NCBI RefSeq assembly: GCF_003253565.1
Contig: NZ_QKUF01000002.1
Coordinates: 226,440-290,439, forward strand
DNA from: Thermosporothrix hazakensis
GTDB taxonomy: Bacteria > Chloroflexota > Ktedonobacteria > Ktedonobacterales > Ktedonobacteraceae
Reading direction: 5' to 3'
Length of the DNA: 64,000 nucleotides
Position numbers and translations under genes: made by a program. Shown here piece after piece: positions 25,860-34,803 of this stretch (position 1 is the first letter of the stretch; each line of letters opens with the position of its first letter). The notes beneath the pieces were generated by a model that searched no databases, was not told where the DNA came from, and was given only the letters and a program-made list of their open reading frames with translations.

Positions 25860-26880
25860 GTCGCTTGCCTCCTCTCGTGTAGACCAGATACAGGAAGAAC
25901 GGCACCCCGAACAGCGAGGTCAGCACACCAATCGGCGTCTCAAACGGGAAGTTTACCAGCCGGGCCAGGATATCGCAGAAGGCCAGGAAAATGCCCCCAA
26001 AGATCGCCGAACAGGGCACGATATGGCGGTAGTCGACGCCGATGAGATAGCGCACAATATGCGGAATAATCAGCCCGATAAAGCTTATTTTGCCAGCCAG
26101 CGCCACCGATAACCCGGTCAGCACGATCACGCTCAACATTGCCAACCCTTTCACCACAATCGTCTTCTGTCCCAGGCTGATCGATACCTCTTCCCCCAGA
26201 GCCAGAATCGTGACCGAGCCGGCCACCGAGAACGCCAGCACAACCCCGAGCACAAAGAAGGGAAGCGTGGGCCCCAGAAATTCCAGGCTGATCTGATCCA
26301 GACGGGCATTGAACCAGAAACTGATATCCTGTGACGCCTGAAAGTAGGTAGCTATAATTGAGGAGAGACTACTGAAAAAGGTACCGATAATCAAACCAAT
26401 GATACCCAGCCGAGCCGGTGAAAAACCATTGGGGATCAGGCTGGCCATACCAAACACAATCGCCGTTCCAAGCGCCGAACCAATCAGCGAGAACAGGATC
26501 AGCCCCCAACTGGAAAGCCCCGAGAAGAAAATATAGCCAATCGTCACCAGCAACGCCGAACCATCCAGCACCCCGGTGATTGAGGGAGAGGCCAGATAGT
26601 TTCTGGTCACTCCCTGCATCAATGCGCCCGAAAGCGCCAGACTGGCCCCGATAAGCAGAGCACCAAGCACACGCGGCAAACGCGACAACACGATCGTATG
26701 GCTGAGGTTTTCCTTGTCAAAGTGGAAGAGCGCCTCAAAGACCGTCTGAAGTGATATCTGCTGCACGCCAATCATCAACGAGGCAAGCATGACGGCAACG
26801 ATCAGGATTGGCGAGAGCAGCAGAAGCCAGGTTAAGCGCCTCTGACGCTTTGATTGTACAGGTATCACCGAATCCATCAC
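25852..26880 (-). CDS. iron-siderophore ABC transporter permease (FecCD family), first
   Basis: 342 residues, multiple helices, with GALMQGVTRNYLASPSITGV and KISFIGLIIPHIVRYLIG matching the FecCD permease family. It forms a heterodimer with the second permease. The start codon overlaps the stop of the binding-protein gene by four bases (26877-26880), so translation is coupled. A short basic cytoplasmic stretch (VQSKRQRRLTW) precedes helix 1. Confidence 0.92.
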   Translation of the reverse strand: MMDSVIPVQSKRQRRLTWLLLLSPILIVAVMLASLMIGVQQISLQTVFEALFHFDKENLSHTIVLSRLPRVLGALLIGASLALSGALMQGVTRNYLASPSITGVLDGSALLVTIGYIFFSGLSSWGLILFSLIGSALGTAIVFGMASLIPNGFSPARLGIIGLIIGTFFSSLSSIIATYFQASQDISFWFNARLDQISLEFLGPTLPFFVLGVVLAFSVAGSVTILALGEEVSISLGQKTIVVKGLAMLSVIVLTGLSVALAGKISFIGLIIPHIVRYLIGVDYRHIVPCSAIFGGIFLAFCDILARLVNFPFETPIGVLTSLFGVPFFLYLVYTRGGKRHV

Positions 26881-27821
26881 TTATTCACAATTTCCTTCTC
26901 AATCATGTCCAGCGCTGCCTTTTGCCCATACGCCGTATTCCCCTGAATCAGCGGATGCACCTTGTTCAGCAGCACCCTGTTATTCTTGACGGCCTTCACA
27001 CCCTGCCAGATCGGGTTTTTCTGCAGGTCCTCAAGTGCCTGAGGCTTGTCCGCATTCTCGAACGGCGAAAAGCCCACAATCATGATATCGGGGTTGATCT
27101 GTGCCAGTCGCTCAAGCGGAAGTTTCTCCTGTGCCTTCACCCGCGCCATATCGGACGTCATCTTAAAGCCAAGCTCATTATAGAGAATATCGTTGATATA
27201 GAACGTCGGAGGAAAGACCGAAATACCTCCGGCCCGAATCTTCATGGTCAGCACCACCAGCTCCTTCTTGTCGGACCGCTGAAGCGCCGCTTTGGCGTCC
27301 GCAACCTGCGTATCATACGCGGCGAGGATCTGCTTGACCTGCGCCTGCTTGTTAAAAATATCGCCAAGGAGCGTGAAGTTCTCGCGCCATTTTGCCTGTT
27401 TCGAGAACTGAACAGTTGGTGCGATCTTTTGCAGCTTCTTGATCGTCTCGGGGGTCGTTCGCTCGTGCGCAACGATCAGATCAGGCTTCAGGCTAATCAC
27501 GGTTTCGTAGTTCGTCTCGGTTCGGTTGCCGACGCTCTTCATATTCTTGAGATGATCGGCCAGATATTCCGCCGGCCCGTTCGGGTATGTTGGACCACCA
27601 ACCGGCTCAATGCCAAGCAGCACCATATCTTCTAGCGTGGAATAGCCCACAGCGACGGTTCGATCAATTTTTGCAGGTATCTGAATCTCTTTTCCGAGAT
27701 AGGTTACTGTCCGTTTTTGCTCCTCTTTGGGGGTAGGTTGCGCTGCTGTCGAGCCACCACATGCGGAGAACAGTACGCCCAGACAACAAATCAAGAGGAG
27801 CCACGTCTTTTTCTGTATCAT
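26877..27821 (-). CDS. iron-siderophore ABC transporter substrate-binding lipoprotein
   Basis: 314 residues of the FepB/FhuD-type helical-backbone binding-protein class. The lipoprotein signal ends in the lipobox LFSAC, then a short linker and KRTVTYLGKEIQIPAKIDRT, VALGY-like and NRTETNYETVISLKPDLIVA. I prefer ATG 27821 with AAAGGG just upstream; the ATG at 27833 is also possible. It captures a ferric siderophore outside the membrane for the permeases. An iron-box-like operator lies about 160 bp upstream. The exact ligand is unknown. Confidence 0.9.
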   Translation of the reverse strand: MIQKKTWLLLICCLGVLFSACGGSTAAQPTPKEEQKRTVTYLGKEIQIPAKIDRTVAVGYSTLEDMVLLGIEPVGGPTYPNGPAEYLADHLKNMKSVGNRTETNYETVISLKPDLIVAHERTTPETIKKLQKIAPTVQFSKQAKWRENFTLLGDIFNKQAQVKQILAAYDTQVADAKAALQRSDKKELVVLTMKIRAGGISVFPPTFYINDILYNELGFKMTSDMARVKAQEKLPLERLAQINPDIMIVGFSPFENADKPQALEDLQKNPIWQGVKAVKNNRVLLNKVHPLIQGNTAYGQKAALDMIEKEIVNK

Positions 27822-27974
27822 TGACCCTTTCATCTCCCTACCGGAAACACATCCCGGTTACAGTGTGAAAATAGAACATCAGCTATAGCAGACAGGCGCT
27901 CGAAAAGATGACTGTTATAAAGTGACAGAGCTATGCCACAGAACTGCCTGCATGCACAATATCAGAGTAGCGAG

Positions 27975-28023
27975 GTAAGATATTAGCACGCCCTAATATC
28001 TTACTGATTTAGTAGGATATTAG
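27975..28023 (-). promoter_or_regulatory. iron-box-like operator of the ABC importer operon
   Basis: GTAAGATATTAG (27975-27986) and CTAATATCTTAC (27993-28004) form a perfect 12-bp inverted repeat with a 6-nt spacer. A third half-site GTAGGATATTAG lies at 28012-28023. On the transcribed (minus) strand the core reads TTAGGGCGTGCTAATATC, which shares 16 of 18 bases with the site at 49434-49451. It resembles DtxR/IdeR boxes (TTAGGTTAGGCTAACCTAA), so control by iron is inferred. Confidence 0.65.
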
Positions 28024-28440
28024 CATGAGCCGTTTCAGAAAGTCAAGAGGAAAAGGAGCGAAAACGACGCCCTCCAGTGAGAAGACGACGGGCAAAAGAG
28101 AACAAACGCTTCACAGGCCGGAGAAGCAGCAACGTGCCAACATGGATCACCAGCCTATGCACTTTAGAGCAATCCCTCTGTGCTTCACAGTCCACAACTT
28201 CGCTCCAGAATCGAGCAGGTACATCATTTCTTGAACAGGAGACCGAGGGTAGCCGGAAGGAACACAGTCTGCCTTTCAGTGTACAGCGGCTCCACAAAAA
28301 GTGAAGAATTCAGCGTAAAGGAAGCAGCAGGGCGAAATTGTTCAGTATAGATGGTCAAAAGGGTAGTAATGCCGCTTGACATGGGACGCGAGCAATCTCT
28401 ATCATCATCTGCCGAAAGCAGACATGCGGTTCATTGAACC
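28024..28440. other. about 420 bp without a recognisable gene
   Basis: Between the iron operator and the operators of the next regulator. Short frames such as 28025-28234 lack family resemblance and ribosome sites. No repeat or hairpin of note was seen. Confidence 0.5.
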
Positions 28441-28536
28441 TGTACAAATTTTGGCGTTACTGACCAATTTTGTATTGTACAATCCCCTCCCTTCATGGGC
28501 ATGCTACTTGACTTTTTCAGAAGCGCCCGCTACTAT
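28441..28536 (+). promoter_or_regulatory. AraR-like operators and promoter of the GntR-LacI regulator gene
   Basis: TGTACAAAT (28441-28449) and TTGTATTGTACAAT (28470-28483, containing the 10-bp palindrome ATTGTACAAT) resemble operators of AraR-type proteins. A promoter follows: TTGACT (28508-28513) and TACTAT (28531-28536), 17 bp apart. Transcription would start near 28543, which supports the GTG start at 28582. Confidence 0.6.
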
Positions 28537-28581
28537 TACAATGCAAAGAAGTTTCATTATTCATTACAGGGGTTGGGTATC

Positions 28582-29724
28582 GTGCGAGAAGCAGAAAACG
28601 ACTCACAGGCAAAGACGCTCTCCTCGCGCTTGCTGCTCGAATTCCGTGAGCGCATTCTTTCAGGAGAGCTGGCAGAAGGCACACGCTTACCACCAGAGCT
28701 TGAAATTGCTCGCACACATGGTGTCAGCCGGGGAACCGTGCGTCAGGTACTCGGAACACTGGTCAACGAGGGACTCCTTGAACGCATTCGTGGGAGCGGA
28801 ACTTTTGTACGTCATGCCGCGCCGCCCTCTACGATACAGGAATCAAAGAGCCAGCCATATCATCATCTGCATAAAAGCGTCGGGCTGATTCTCAGTCAGG
28901 CAAGTGATGAGCTGAATATGGGTATTCTGGTTGGCGTTGAACAAGCTATCAAGCCGCGTGGCTATCAGCTCAGCTTTGCATATGCCGAGGATAACCCGGC
29001 ACACCTCGCGATGGAGATTGAGCGCCTCCAGACCACCACAGACGGCCTGGTCATCTTTCCCGTCGGCGGAGCGCACCACAACCGCCCAATCCTGCAACAG
29101 CTTCGCGAAAAAGGGGTGCCTTTTGTCCTGGTTGACCGCTATGTTTCCGGCGTGGACTGTGACTACGTGACCTCCGATAACCTCGGTGGAGGCTACCGGG
29201 CAACCGAGCATCTGCTGATCCTCGGCTATAGCCGTATCGCCTTTGTGACCGAGGAGGGACTTGATGTCGCCTCCGTACAGGAACGCTGGCTCGGATATCG
29301 CAAGGCCCTGCAAGAGTATCAACAGCCATTTGATGAGTCGCTGACCTATGTTCCACCACCTGAGAGACACCATTTCTATGATTCGCTGGTGACCGGTCCC
29401 AACCGTCCTGACGCTATTTTCGCCGTCAATGACAGCATCGCTCTGGAAATAATGCGTACGGCCCAACGCCACGGACTGCGCGTCCCTGAAGATGTGGCTG
29501 TGGTCGGTTTTGATAATCGCAGCTTTGCCGCTCTGCTCAGCACGCCCCTGACGACCGTCGCTCAACAATATGAAGAGATGGGAAACCGCGCCGGAACCCT
29601 GCTCATCAACCGCATTGAAGGGCTGGTGGCCGGAGCCCCGAAACACATCGAGCTGCCGGTGAACCTCGTTATTCGTCAGTCGTGCGGTGCTCGCCTGCGC
29701 GTCTCCCGGATCAAATCAACATAA
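28582..29724 (+). CDS. GntR-type DNA-binding / LacI-type sensor chimeric regulator (AraR-like)
   Basis: 380 residues. An N-terminal GntR winged helix (LLLEFRERILSGELAEGTRL, then VSRGTVRQVLGTLVNEGLLERI) is joined to a LacI/periplasmic-binding sensor (SVGLILSQASDELNMGILVG to AVVGFDNRSFAALLSTPLTT). This is the architecture of AraR. I use GTG 28582, which has AGGGG upstream and lies downstream of a good promoter; the ATG at 28495 has no ribosome site. It probably represses itself and the alpha-mannosidase gene through TTGTA/TACAA sites. The effector is likely a sugar derived from alpha-mannosides rather than arabinose. Confidence 0.88.
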   Translation: MREAENDSQAKTLSSRLLLEFRERILSGELAEGTRLPPELEIARTHGVSRGTVRQVLGTLVNEGLLERIRGSGTFVRHAAPPSTIQESKSQPYHHLHKSVGLILSQASDELNMGILVGVEQAIKPRGYQLSFAYAEDNPAHLAMEIERLQTTTDGLVIFPVGGAHHNRPILQQLREKGVPFVLVDRYVSGVDCDYVTSDNLGGGYRATEHLLILGYSRIAFVTEEGLDVASVQERWLGYRKALQEYQQPFDESLTYVPPPERHHFYDSLVTGPNRPDAIFAVNDSIALEIMRTAQRHGLRVPEDVAVVGFDNRSFAALLSTPLTTVAQQYEEMGNRAGTLLINRIEGLVAGAPKHIELPVNLVIRQSCGARLRVSRIKST

Positions 29725-29750
29725 CACAACATCAGACTCCCCCCTTGTAT

Positions 29751-29783
29751 AGAGCCCCCGTCCTGTTTCCGGGGGCTCTTATT
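29751..29783 (+). terminator. terminator after the AraR-like regulator
   Basis: The 10-bp stem AGAGCCCCCG/CGGGGGCTCT (29751-29760, 29770-29779) with a 9-nt loop is followed by TATTT. Confidence 0.85.
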
Positions 29784-29809
29784 TACCCGGTTATATAGTC
29801 CCTCAAGCC

Positions 29810-29850
29810 TTCAATTGTGCAGAATTTGTATTATAATTTGTATATACAAT
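29810..29850 (+). promoter_or_regulatory. promoter with AraR-like operator before the alpha-mannosidase
   Basis: TATAAT (29832-29837) has a weak TTCAAT -35 (29810-29815) 16 bp upstream. It directly abuts ATTTGTATATACAAT (29836-29850), containing the perfect palindrome TTGTATATACAA. The half-sites match those ahead of the regulator gene, so one protein probably controls both. Confidence 0.65.
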
Positions 29851-30021
29851 GCTGTCTGTAGAGATGGACAACCGATGCCCTCCCTTCGTGCGAGACGAAG
29901 GGAGCCAGCAGATACCCTGTACACTATTTCGGTAATACCCATCATCTCTTATCATACTCTCATTGAGAATTCGGTTTGAGAGAGCCATTAGCGCTCACTC
30001 TCTAGAAGGAATCGTGACACC

Positions 30022-33006
30022 TTGCCGTATCATCACAAAAGAACAAAAGAGTGGCTCAAGGGAACGCTCGCAGCAATTGAGCAGGCGATCTACCAACCAC
30101 TGACCAATCTTGAGGTTGAGGCCTGGGTGACTCCCGAACCCGTCCCGTTTGCCGAGCGCCAGAGCGGAACCTATCAGAAAGTGCAGATCGGGCAGAGCTG
30201 GGGCAAGCTCTGGGATTGCGCCTGGTTCCACTTCACCGGGACTATTCCTGAAACTGCCGCCGGACAGGCCGTGTCGCTCCTGATCGACCTGAGCGGCGAA
30301 GCCTACATCGCAGATGCGGAGGGCTGCCCCGTGCTTGGCCTGACTACTGTCTCCTCTGATTTTGATTTTCGCCTGGGGCGACCCGGCAAGCGCGTGGTCC
30401 CGATCACAAAGCAGGCACAGGGCGGCGAAACCATTGATCTCTGGGCAGATGCTGGCTGTAACGATCTCTTTGGCAAATATCAGGATAGCGGCACGCTCAA
30501 AGAGGCCTCGATTGCACTCTTCAACGAAGAGATGCACCACCTCTACTATGATTTCGAGGTCCTTCATGAGCTGATGGAGCAGCTTCCACCCGAGAAAGCC
30601 CGCTATCAACGCATCCTGGCGGCATTGCAGAAAGCTGCCAATCTGCTGACCAACTACACCACCGAAGAGGCCAGAGAGGCCCGCGCAATCCTGGCTGTCG
30701 AACTGGCAAAGAAGGGCGGCGACCCCTCGCTGAAAATCAGCGCTATCGGACACGCCCATATCGACCTTGCATGGCTCTGGCCGATCCGTGAAACCATCCG
30801 CAAAGGTGCCCGCAGTTTCTCCACTGTGCTTGCGTTGATGGAGCGCTACCCCGACTACGTCTTCGGTGCCAGTCAGCCGCAGCTCTATCAATGGATGAAA
30901 GAGTATTACCCGGCGCTCTATGAGAAAATCAAGGCCAAAGTAGCTGAGGGCCGCTGGGAAACCCAGGGAGCCATGTGGATTGAGCCCGACACCAATATCT
31001 CTGGCGGCGAGGCTCTGGTCCGGCAGGTTATCTATGGCAAGCGCTTCTTCCGCGACGAATTCGGCACAAATCCGCGTATGCTCTGGCTTCCCGACGTCTT
31101 CGGCTACAATGCGGCTCTTCCTCAGATCCTGAAAAAGGCCGGAGTGGACTATTTCCTGACAATCAAGCTTTCCTGGAATGAGTTCAACGTCTTCCCGCAC
31201 CATACCTTCTTCTGGCAGGGTATCGACGGCTCACGCGTGCTGGTTCACATGCCGCCCGAGGGCACCTACAATAGCTCGGCGGCTCCCCGCGCCCTGATCG
31301 CTGCCGAGCACACCTTCGCGGATAAAACGGTCTCTGATGAATGCGTTGTGCTGTACGGGATCGGCGATGGCGGCGGTGGCCCCGGCGTTGAGCACCTTGA
31401 ACGCCTTGCACGCGAGAAAGACCTGAACGGCCTTGCCCCGGTCACACAGGAGCCGATAGAGGCCTTCTTTGATCGTATCGCGGCACAGAGCACAGACTAT
31501 AAGACCTGGGTCGGCGAACTCTATCTGGAGAAGCACCAGGGAACCTATACAACACAGGCACGCAACAAGCGCTTTAACCGTAAGGTTGAGCTGGCACTGC
31601 GTGACCTGGAATTCCTTGCGGCTCTGGCGCACCACACAGCCGGGTATCGCTATCCCTCACAGGAGCTTGATACCATCTGGCAGGAAGTGCTGCTGTACCA
31701 GTTTCACGATATCCTGCCCGGCTCATCGATCACCCGTGTGTACGAGGAATCGCTGGCTCGCTATCAGCAGATCTGGGACAAGATTCAGCAATTGAAGCAG
31801 GAGGCACAGGCCGCGTTGCTCGCGCCGCAACAAGCACTAACGGTTGTCAATACGCTCTCCTGGGAGCGCAGCGAATGGCTGAACCACCAGGGAACATGGC
31901 GACAGGTCACCGTTCCGCCGTTGAGTATGCTGACGCTCGATCCCGCGCCCGCTGACGAGTTGCCAGCACTTACCGCCTCCACAGAGACGCTGGAAAACGA
32001 GCTCCTGCGGGTTCGCTTTGCGCCCGATGGCTCGATTGCCTCCATTTTCGATAAGGAGCATCAACGCGAGGTGCTCGCTCAGGGCGAAAACGCAAACCGG
32101 CTTGCCGTCTACCACGATCTGGGTGACGCCTGGGATATCTCAATTGCCTACGATGAACGCCCACCTCAATACTTCCAGCTTGAAGAGGCCACGGCACGCG
32201 TCGAGGGCCCGCAGGCCATTGTGGAACAGCGCTATCACTTCAACAAGTCCACGCTTCAGCAGCGCATCGTCCTGACCGCAGGCAGCCGCCGCCTTGACTT
32301 TATCACCGAGGTCGATTGGCACGAGCGCCTCAAGATGCTACGTACCAGCTTCCCTGTATCGGTCCGTGCGAATGAAGCAACCTGTGACATTCAGTTCGGA
32401 ACCTTACAGCGCCCAACCCATCGCAACACCAGTATTGACATGGCTCGATTCGAGATCTGCGCTCATAAATGGGTAGATCTATCGCAATGGGATTATGGCG
32501 TTGCACTGCTCAATGATTGCAAATACGGGCATAAGGTCGCCGAAAATGTGCTTGATCTCAACCTGTTGCGTAGCCCTGGGTGGCCCGATTCCGTCGCCGA
32601 TGAGGCACAACACCAGTTCACCTATGCCCTCTATCCGCACGCGGGCAACCACATTACCGGCAAAGTCATGCGGGCAGGCTATGAGCTGAATGTCCCGCTT
32701 CAGATAGTGGAAGGCTCCGTGTTAGCTTCAAGCAACGCAACACCATTTGTGCAGGTTGAAGCCGAGAATATCATTGTCGAGGCAGTGAAAAAGGCTGAGG
32801 CAAGCGATGATCTGGTAATCCGCCTGTACGAGGCCGCCGGCGCAACAACCAGTACGACCCTGACCTTCAGTGAGGAGATTGCCGCTATCTGGCAAACCAA
32901 CCTCCTCGAAGAGCAGGAGCAGCCGCTAGAGCCGCAGGGGCATCAGGTAACCATCACCGCGAACCCGTTCGAGATTCTTACCCTTCGTGTTCGTCTGTCC
33001 CGCTAG
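30022..33006 (+). CDS. GH38 alpha-mannosidase
   Basis: 994 residues, normal for bacterial class II alpha-mannosidases. The zinc/active-site stretch is HAHIDLAWLWPIRE (about residues 247-260). The catalytic nucleophile lies in MLWLPDVFGYNAALPQ (about residue 357), followed by DYFLTIKLSWNEFN, a mid-domain and the C-terminal beta domains. It releases mannose from alpha-mannosides in the cytoplasm, as no signal peptide is present. Translation starts at TTG 30022, the only in-frame start with AAGGA upstream. It is transcribed from the AraR-like-controlled promoter and ends with a strong hairpin. Confidence 0.93.
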   Translation: MPYHHKRTKEWLKGTLAAIEQAIYQPLTNLEVEAWVTPEPVPFAERQSGTYQKVQIGQSWGKLWDCAWFHFTGTIPETAAGQAVSLLIDLSGEAYIADAEGCPVLGLTTVSSDFDFRLGRPGKRVVPITKQAQGGETIDLWADAGCNDLFGKYQDSGTLKEASIALFNEEMHHLYYDFEVLHELMEQLPPEKARYQRILAALQKAANLLTNYTTEEAREARAILAVELAKKGGDPSLKISAIGHAHIDLAWLWPIRETIRKGARSFSTVLALMERYPDYVFGASQPQLYQWMKEYYPALYEKIKAKVAEGRWETQGAMWIEPDTNISGGEALVRQVIYGKRFFRDEFGTNPRMLWLPDVFGYNAALPQILKKAGVDYFLTIKLSWNEFNVFPHHTFFWQGIDGSRVLVHMPPEGTYNSSAAPRALIAAEHTFADKTVSDECVVLYGIGDGGGGPGVEHLERLAREKDLNGLAPVTQEPIEAFFDRIAAQSTDYKTWVGELYLEKHQGTYTTQARNKRFNRKVELALRDLEFLAALAHHTAGYRYPSQELDTIWQEVLLYQFHDILPGSSITRVYEESLARYQQIWDKIQQLKQEAQAALLAPQQALTVVNTLSWERSEWLNHQGTWRQVTVPPLSMLTLDPAPADELPALTASTETLENELLRVRFAPDGSIASIFDKEHQREVLAQGENANRLAVYHDLGDAWDISIAYDERPPQYFQLEEATARVEGPQAIVEQRYHFNKSTLQQRIVLTAGSRRLDFITEVDWHERLKMLRTSFPVSVRANEATCDIQFGTLQRPTHRNTSIDMARFEICAHKWVDLSQWDYGVALLNDCKYGHKVAENVLDLNLLRSPGWPDSVADEAQHQFTYALYPHAGNHITGKVMRAGYELNVPLQIVEGSVLASSNATPFVQVEAENIIVEAVKKAEASDDLVIRLYEAAGATTSTTLTFSEEIAAIWQTNLLEEQEQPLEPQGHQVTITANPFEILTLRVRLSR

Positions 33007-33580
33007 CAACCGAGGGATGCTTGCTCGCTTCTGAGTGAGCGTCCCTTTTTGGTTGGGAACGGGCGATATCCAGCAAGCACTCGGCAAGGCGTTCAGGAGC
33101 CGACAGAAACGGTGAATGGCTGGTCGGCAACGAATAGACCTTTTGACATGGCAGGCTGGTATACATCTTTCTCTGCATGGATGGGCCAAGCGCCTTATCT
33201 TGCAAGCATTCGATATAATAGCGCGGAAGTGCCTCACTCTCCCGTACGGAAAGCCTGGAAGCCGCTTCTTCCACCCGGGGTCGCAGAGGCTCAGGCACAA
33301 GCAACGAGATCGCTCGGGCTACATCCTCTTCGCTACAATCGGCATAAAAGACAGTGCGAGCCGCTTCCTTCCTTACCCTGACCTGCTTCCGCTCCTCATC
33401 CACTTCCAGTGAGGCTCCGAGTATCGATTCTGTATCCTTTCGCATGAGCATCGGTGGCAGCACGCCCGGAGGCAGCAAAAACGCCGAGAGATACACAAGT
33501 CCCCGAACCTTCCAGGGGTGCCGTCGAGCCAGCCGAGCAAAGTGCTCAATGTAGGCTTGAACACGAGGTTCTTCCCGCAC
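32978..33580 (-). pseudogene. 5'-truncated EstC/salicylate-esterase-like alpha/beta hydrolase
   Basis: The frame reads as the last two thirds of a small alpha/beta hydrolase: VRGLVYLSAFLLPPGVLPPM, then RTVFYADCSEEDVARAIS, PRYYIECLQDKALGP and LPTSHSPFLSAPERLAECL, which carries the catalytic histidine in TSHSPF. The normal N-terminal 60-80 residues, with the oxyanion HGAW and the serine GHSMGG, are absent. The upstream sequence does not supply them in any frame. The GTG at 33580 lacks a ribosome site, and the 3' end overlaps the mannosidase by 29 bp. It is most likely a decayed gene. Confidence 0.78.
33014..33050 (+). terminator. terminator after the alpha-mannosidase
   Basis: GGGATGC...GCTCGCT tctg AGTGAGC...GTCCC forms a long, slightly imperfect hairpin followed by TTTTT (33046-33050). 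Confidence 0.75.
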
Positions 33581-33667
33581 TGCTGTCCTGAATCGGTATC
33601 ACATGGCTCAGGCTACCGGAGCAGGAGCCCCTGCTGTTCTCTTACCATCACAGCAGAGGCATTTCTG

Positions 33668-34711
33668 TCAGATGCGTGCTCGCTCTGTCAGCAGGATATA
33701 GATAGCGCTTGCCAGCTCATCGATGATTGTGACATGCGTTGAGAAATGACGCGGATCAAGCGCATTCACCGACATTTGTTGCATACCGATAGCGCGTAAA
33801 CGGCGTAACAGCAGTTCTGCCGCCAGCATGACCTGTCGATGGGGGCCCTTGCTCTCTTGCTTCAAAAGATAGAACTGCTTCAATTGAGCGTTTAAGAACG
33901 TGGCCTGTTCCTGCAAGGGATGTCCCGGAGGCAGCATCACAAGCCCTTCCTGCCCATTTGCCAGAAAACGTAAGGCACGAATGGTGCTCTGAACAAACAC
34001 CTCGATTTCCTCTGCCCGGCGCGCTTCAGCTTGCTTCATCTCGTGCTCCAGCATGCGCAGGTCTTCAGCCCGATCAGCGCGCCGAACCGCCTCATCCATG
34101 CCACGCACCCAGAGAAAGGCTACCACGGCTACCAGCACGTGCAGCGCCACCGGACGGCCAGCCAGCACCGCAAGCCCATACAGATCAATGGCCTGCTGCA
34201 AATCTGCTGCCTTTGGCTGCAAGATGAGATCCGCATAAATAAGGATAATATTGATCGCACCAATAATAAAAGCAGCCCAGCGCGGAAGCAGCGAGGCCCC
34301 CACCACGACCGCAACCACCATAAAATCATAGGCAGGCAGATAGACAAGGGTGATCTGCCCACCAGGAGCCATCAGCACAACACCTAGCGTTGCCAGACAC
34401 ATCAAGGCAACCAGCATCGAACCGGCAATCAACACCTGACCCATCCGATTACACACAGCAACCAGAAGCAGGAAGAGGAACGCGACAACAACCAGAATCG
34501 CAGAGGGCACATCACGGGCCATTGCAGGAATAAAGAGCAACAGCGCAACCAGCGATCCAAGCAGAATCCACGAGGTCAGGCGGCTTCTGCGTGTCAATTC
34601 ACGGCGCGCAATTGTATCCTGTGGCTTGTCCCAACCTGAACTTGTTAAACGCAACCACCAGTTCGTACGTCCCGGTACTTGCGAAGGGATTTTCTGTTCA
34701 GAAGTCTTCAT
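33668..34711 (-). CDS. membrane protein with helical cytoplasmic tail, unknown function
   Basis: 347 residues. After a 50-residue cytoplasmic start there are about six hydrophobic helices (residues 50-210, e.g. SWILLGSLVALLLFIPAMA and ILVVVAFLFLLLVAV). A probable coiled coil follows (RRADRAEDLRMLEHEMKQAE) and then a helical domain to the end. The layout resembles the sensor half of a membrane histidine kinase without kinase motifs. No family was recognised. AAGGA precedes the ATG at 34711. It may be a signalling or scaffold protein. Confidence 0.7.
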   Translation of the reverse strand: MKTSEQKIPSQVPGRTNWWLRLTSSGWDKPQDTIARRELTRRSRLTSWILLGSLVALLLFIPAMARDVPSAILVVVAFLFLLLVAVCNRMGQVLIAGSMLVALMCLATLGVVLMAPGGQITLVYLPAYDFMVVAVVVGASLLPRWAAFIIGAINIILIYADLILQPKAADLQQAIDLYGLAVLAGRPVALHVLVAVVAFLWVRGMDEAVRRADRAEDLRMLEHEMKQAEARRAEEIEVFVQSTIRALRFLANGQEGLVMLPPGHPLQEQATFLNAQLKQFYLLKQESKGPHRQVMLAAELLLRRLRAIGMQQMSVNALDPRHFSTHVTIIDELASAIYILLTERARI

Positions 34712-34803
34712 AGCGGCATCCTTACCTTTTCCAGTTAGTATTTCTTCGCGAGCGAATGTTCGTGCTGGATATGTCGCCGTTATCTTCTTCTTGTAACCGA
34801 CAG

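Noticed and set aside
28025..28234. 69-residue frame after the iron operator
   Set aside because: Basic, low-information sequence with no ribosome site or family pattern; its start lies inside the third operator half-site region.
29995..31203. 402-residue minus-strand frame antisense to the alpha-mannosidase
   Set aside because: It is the reverse-strand shadow of a gene with clear GH38 motifs.
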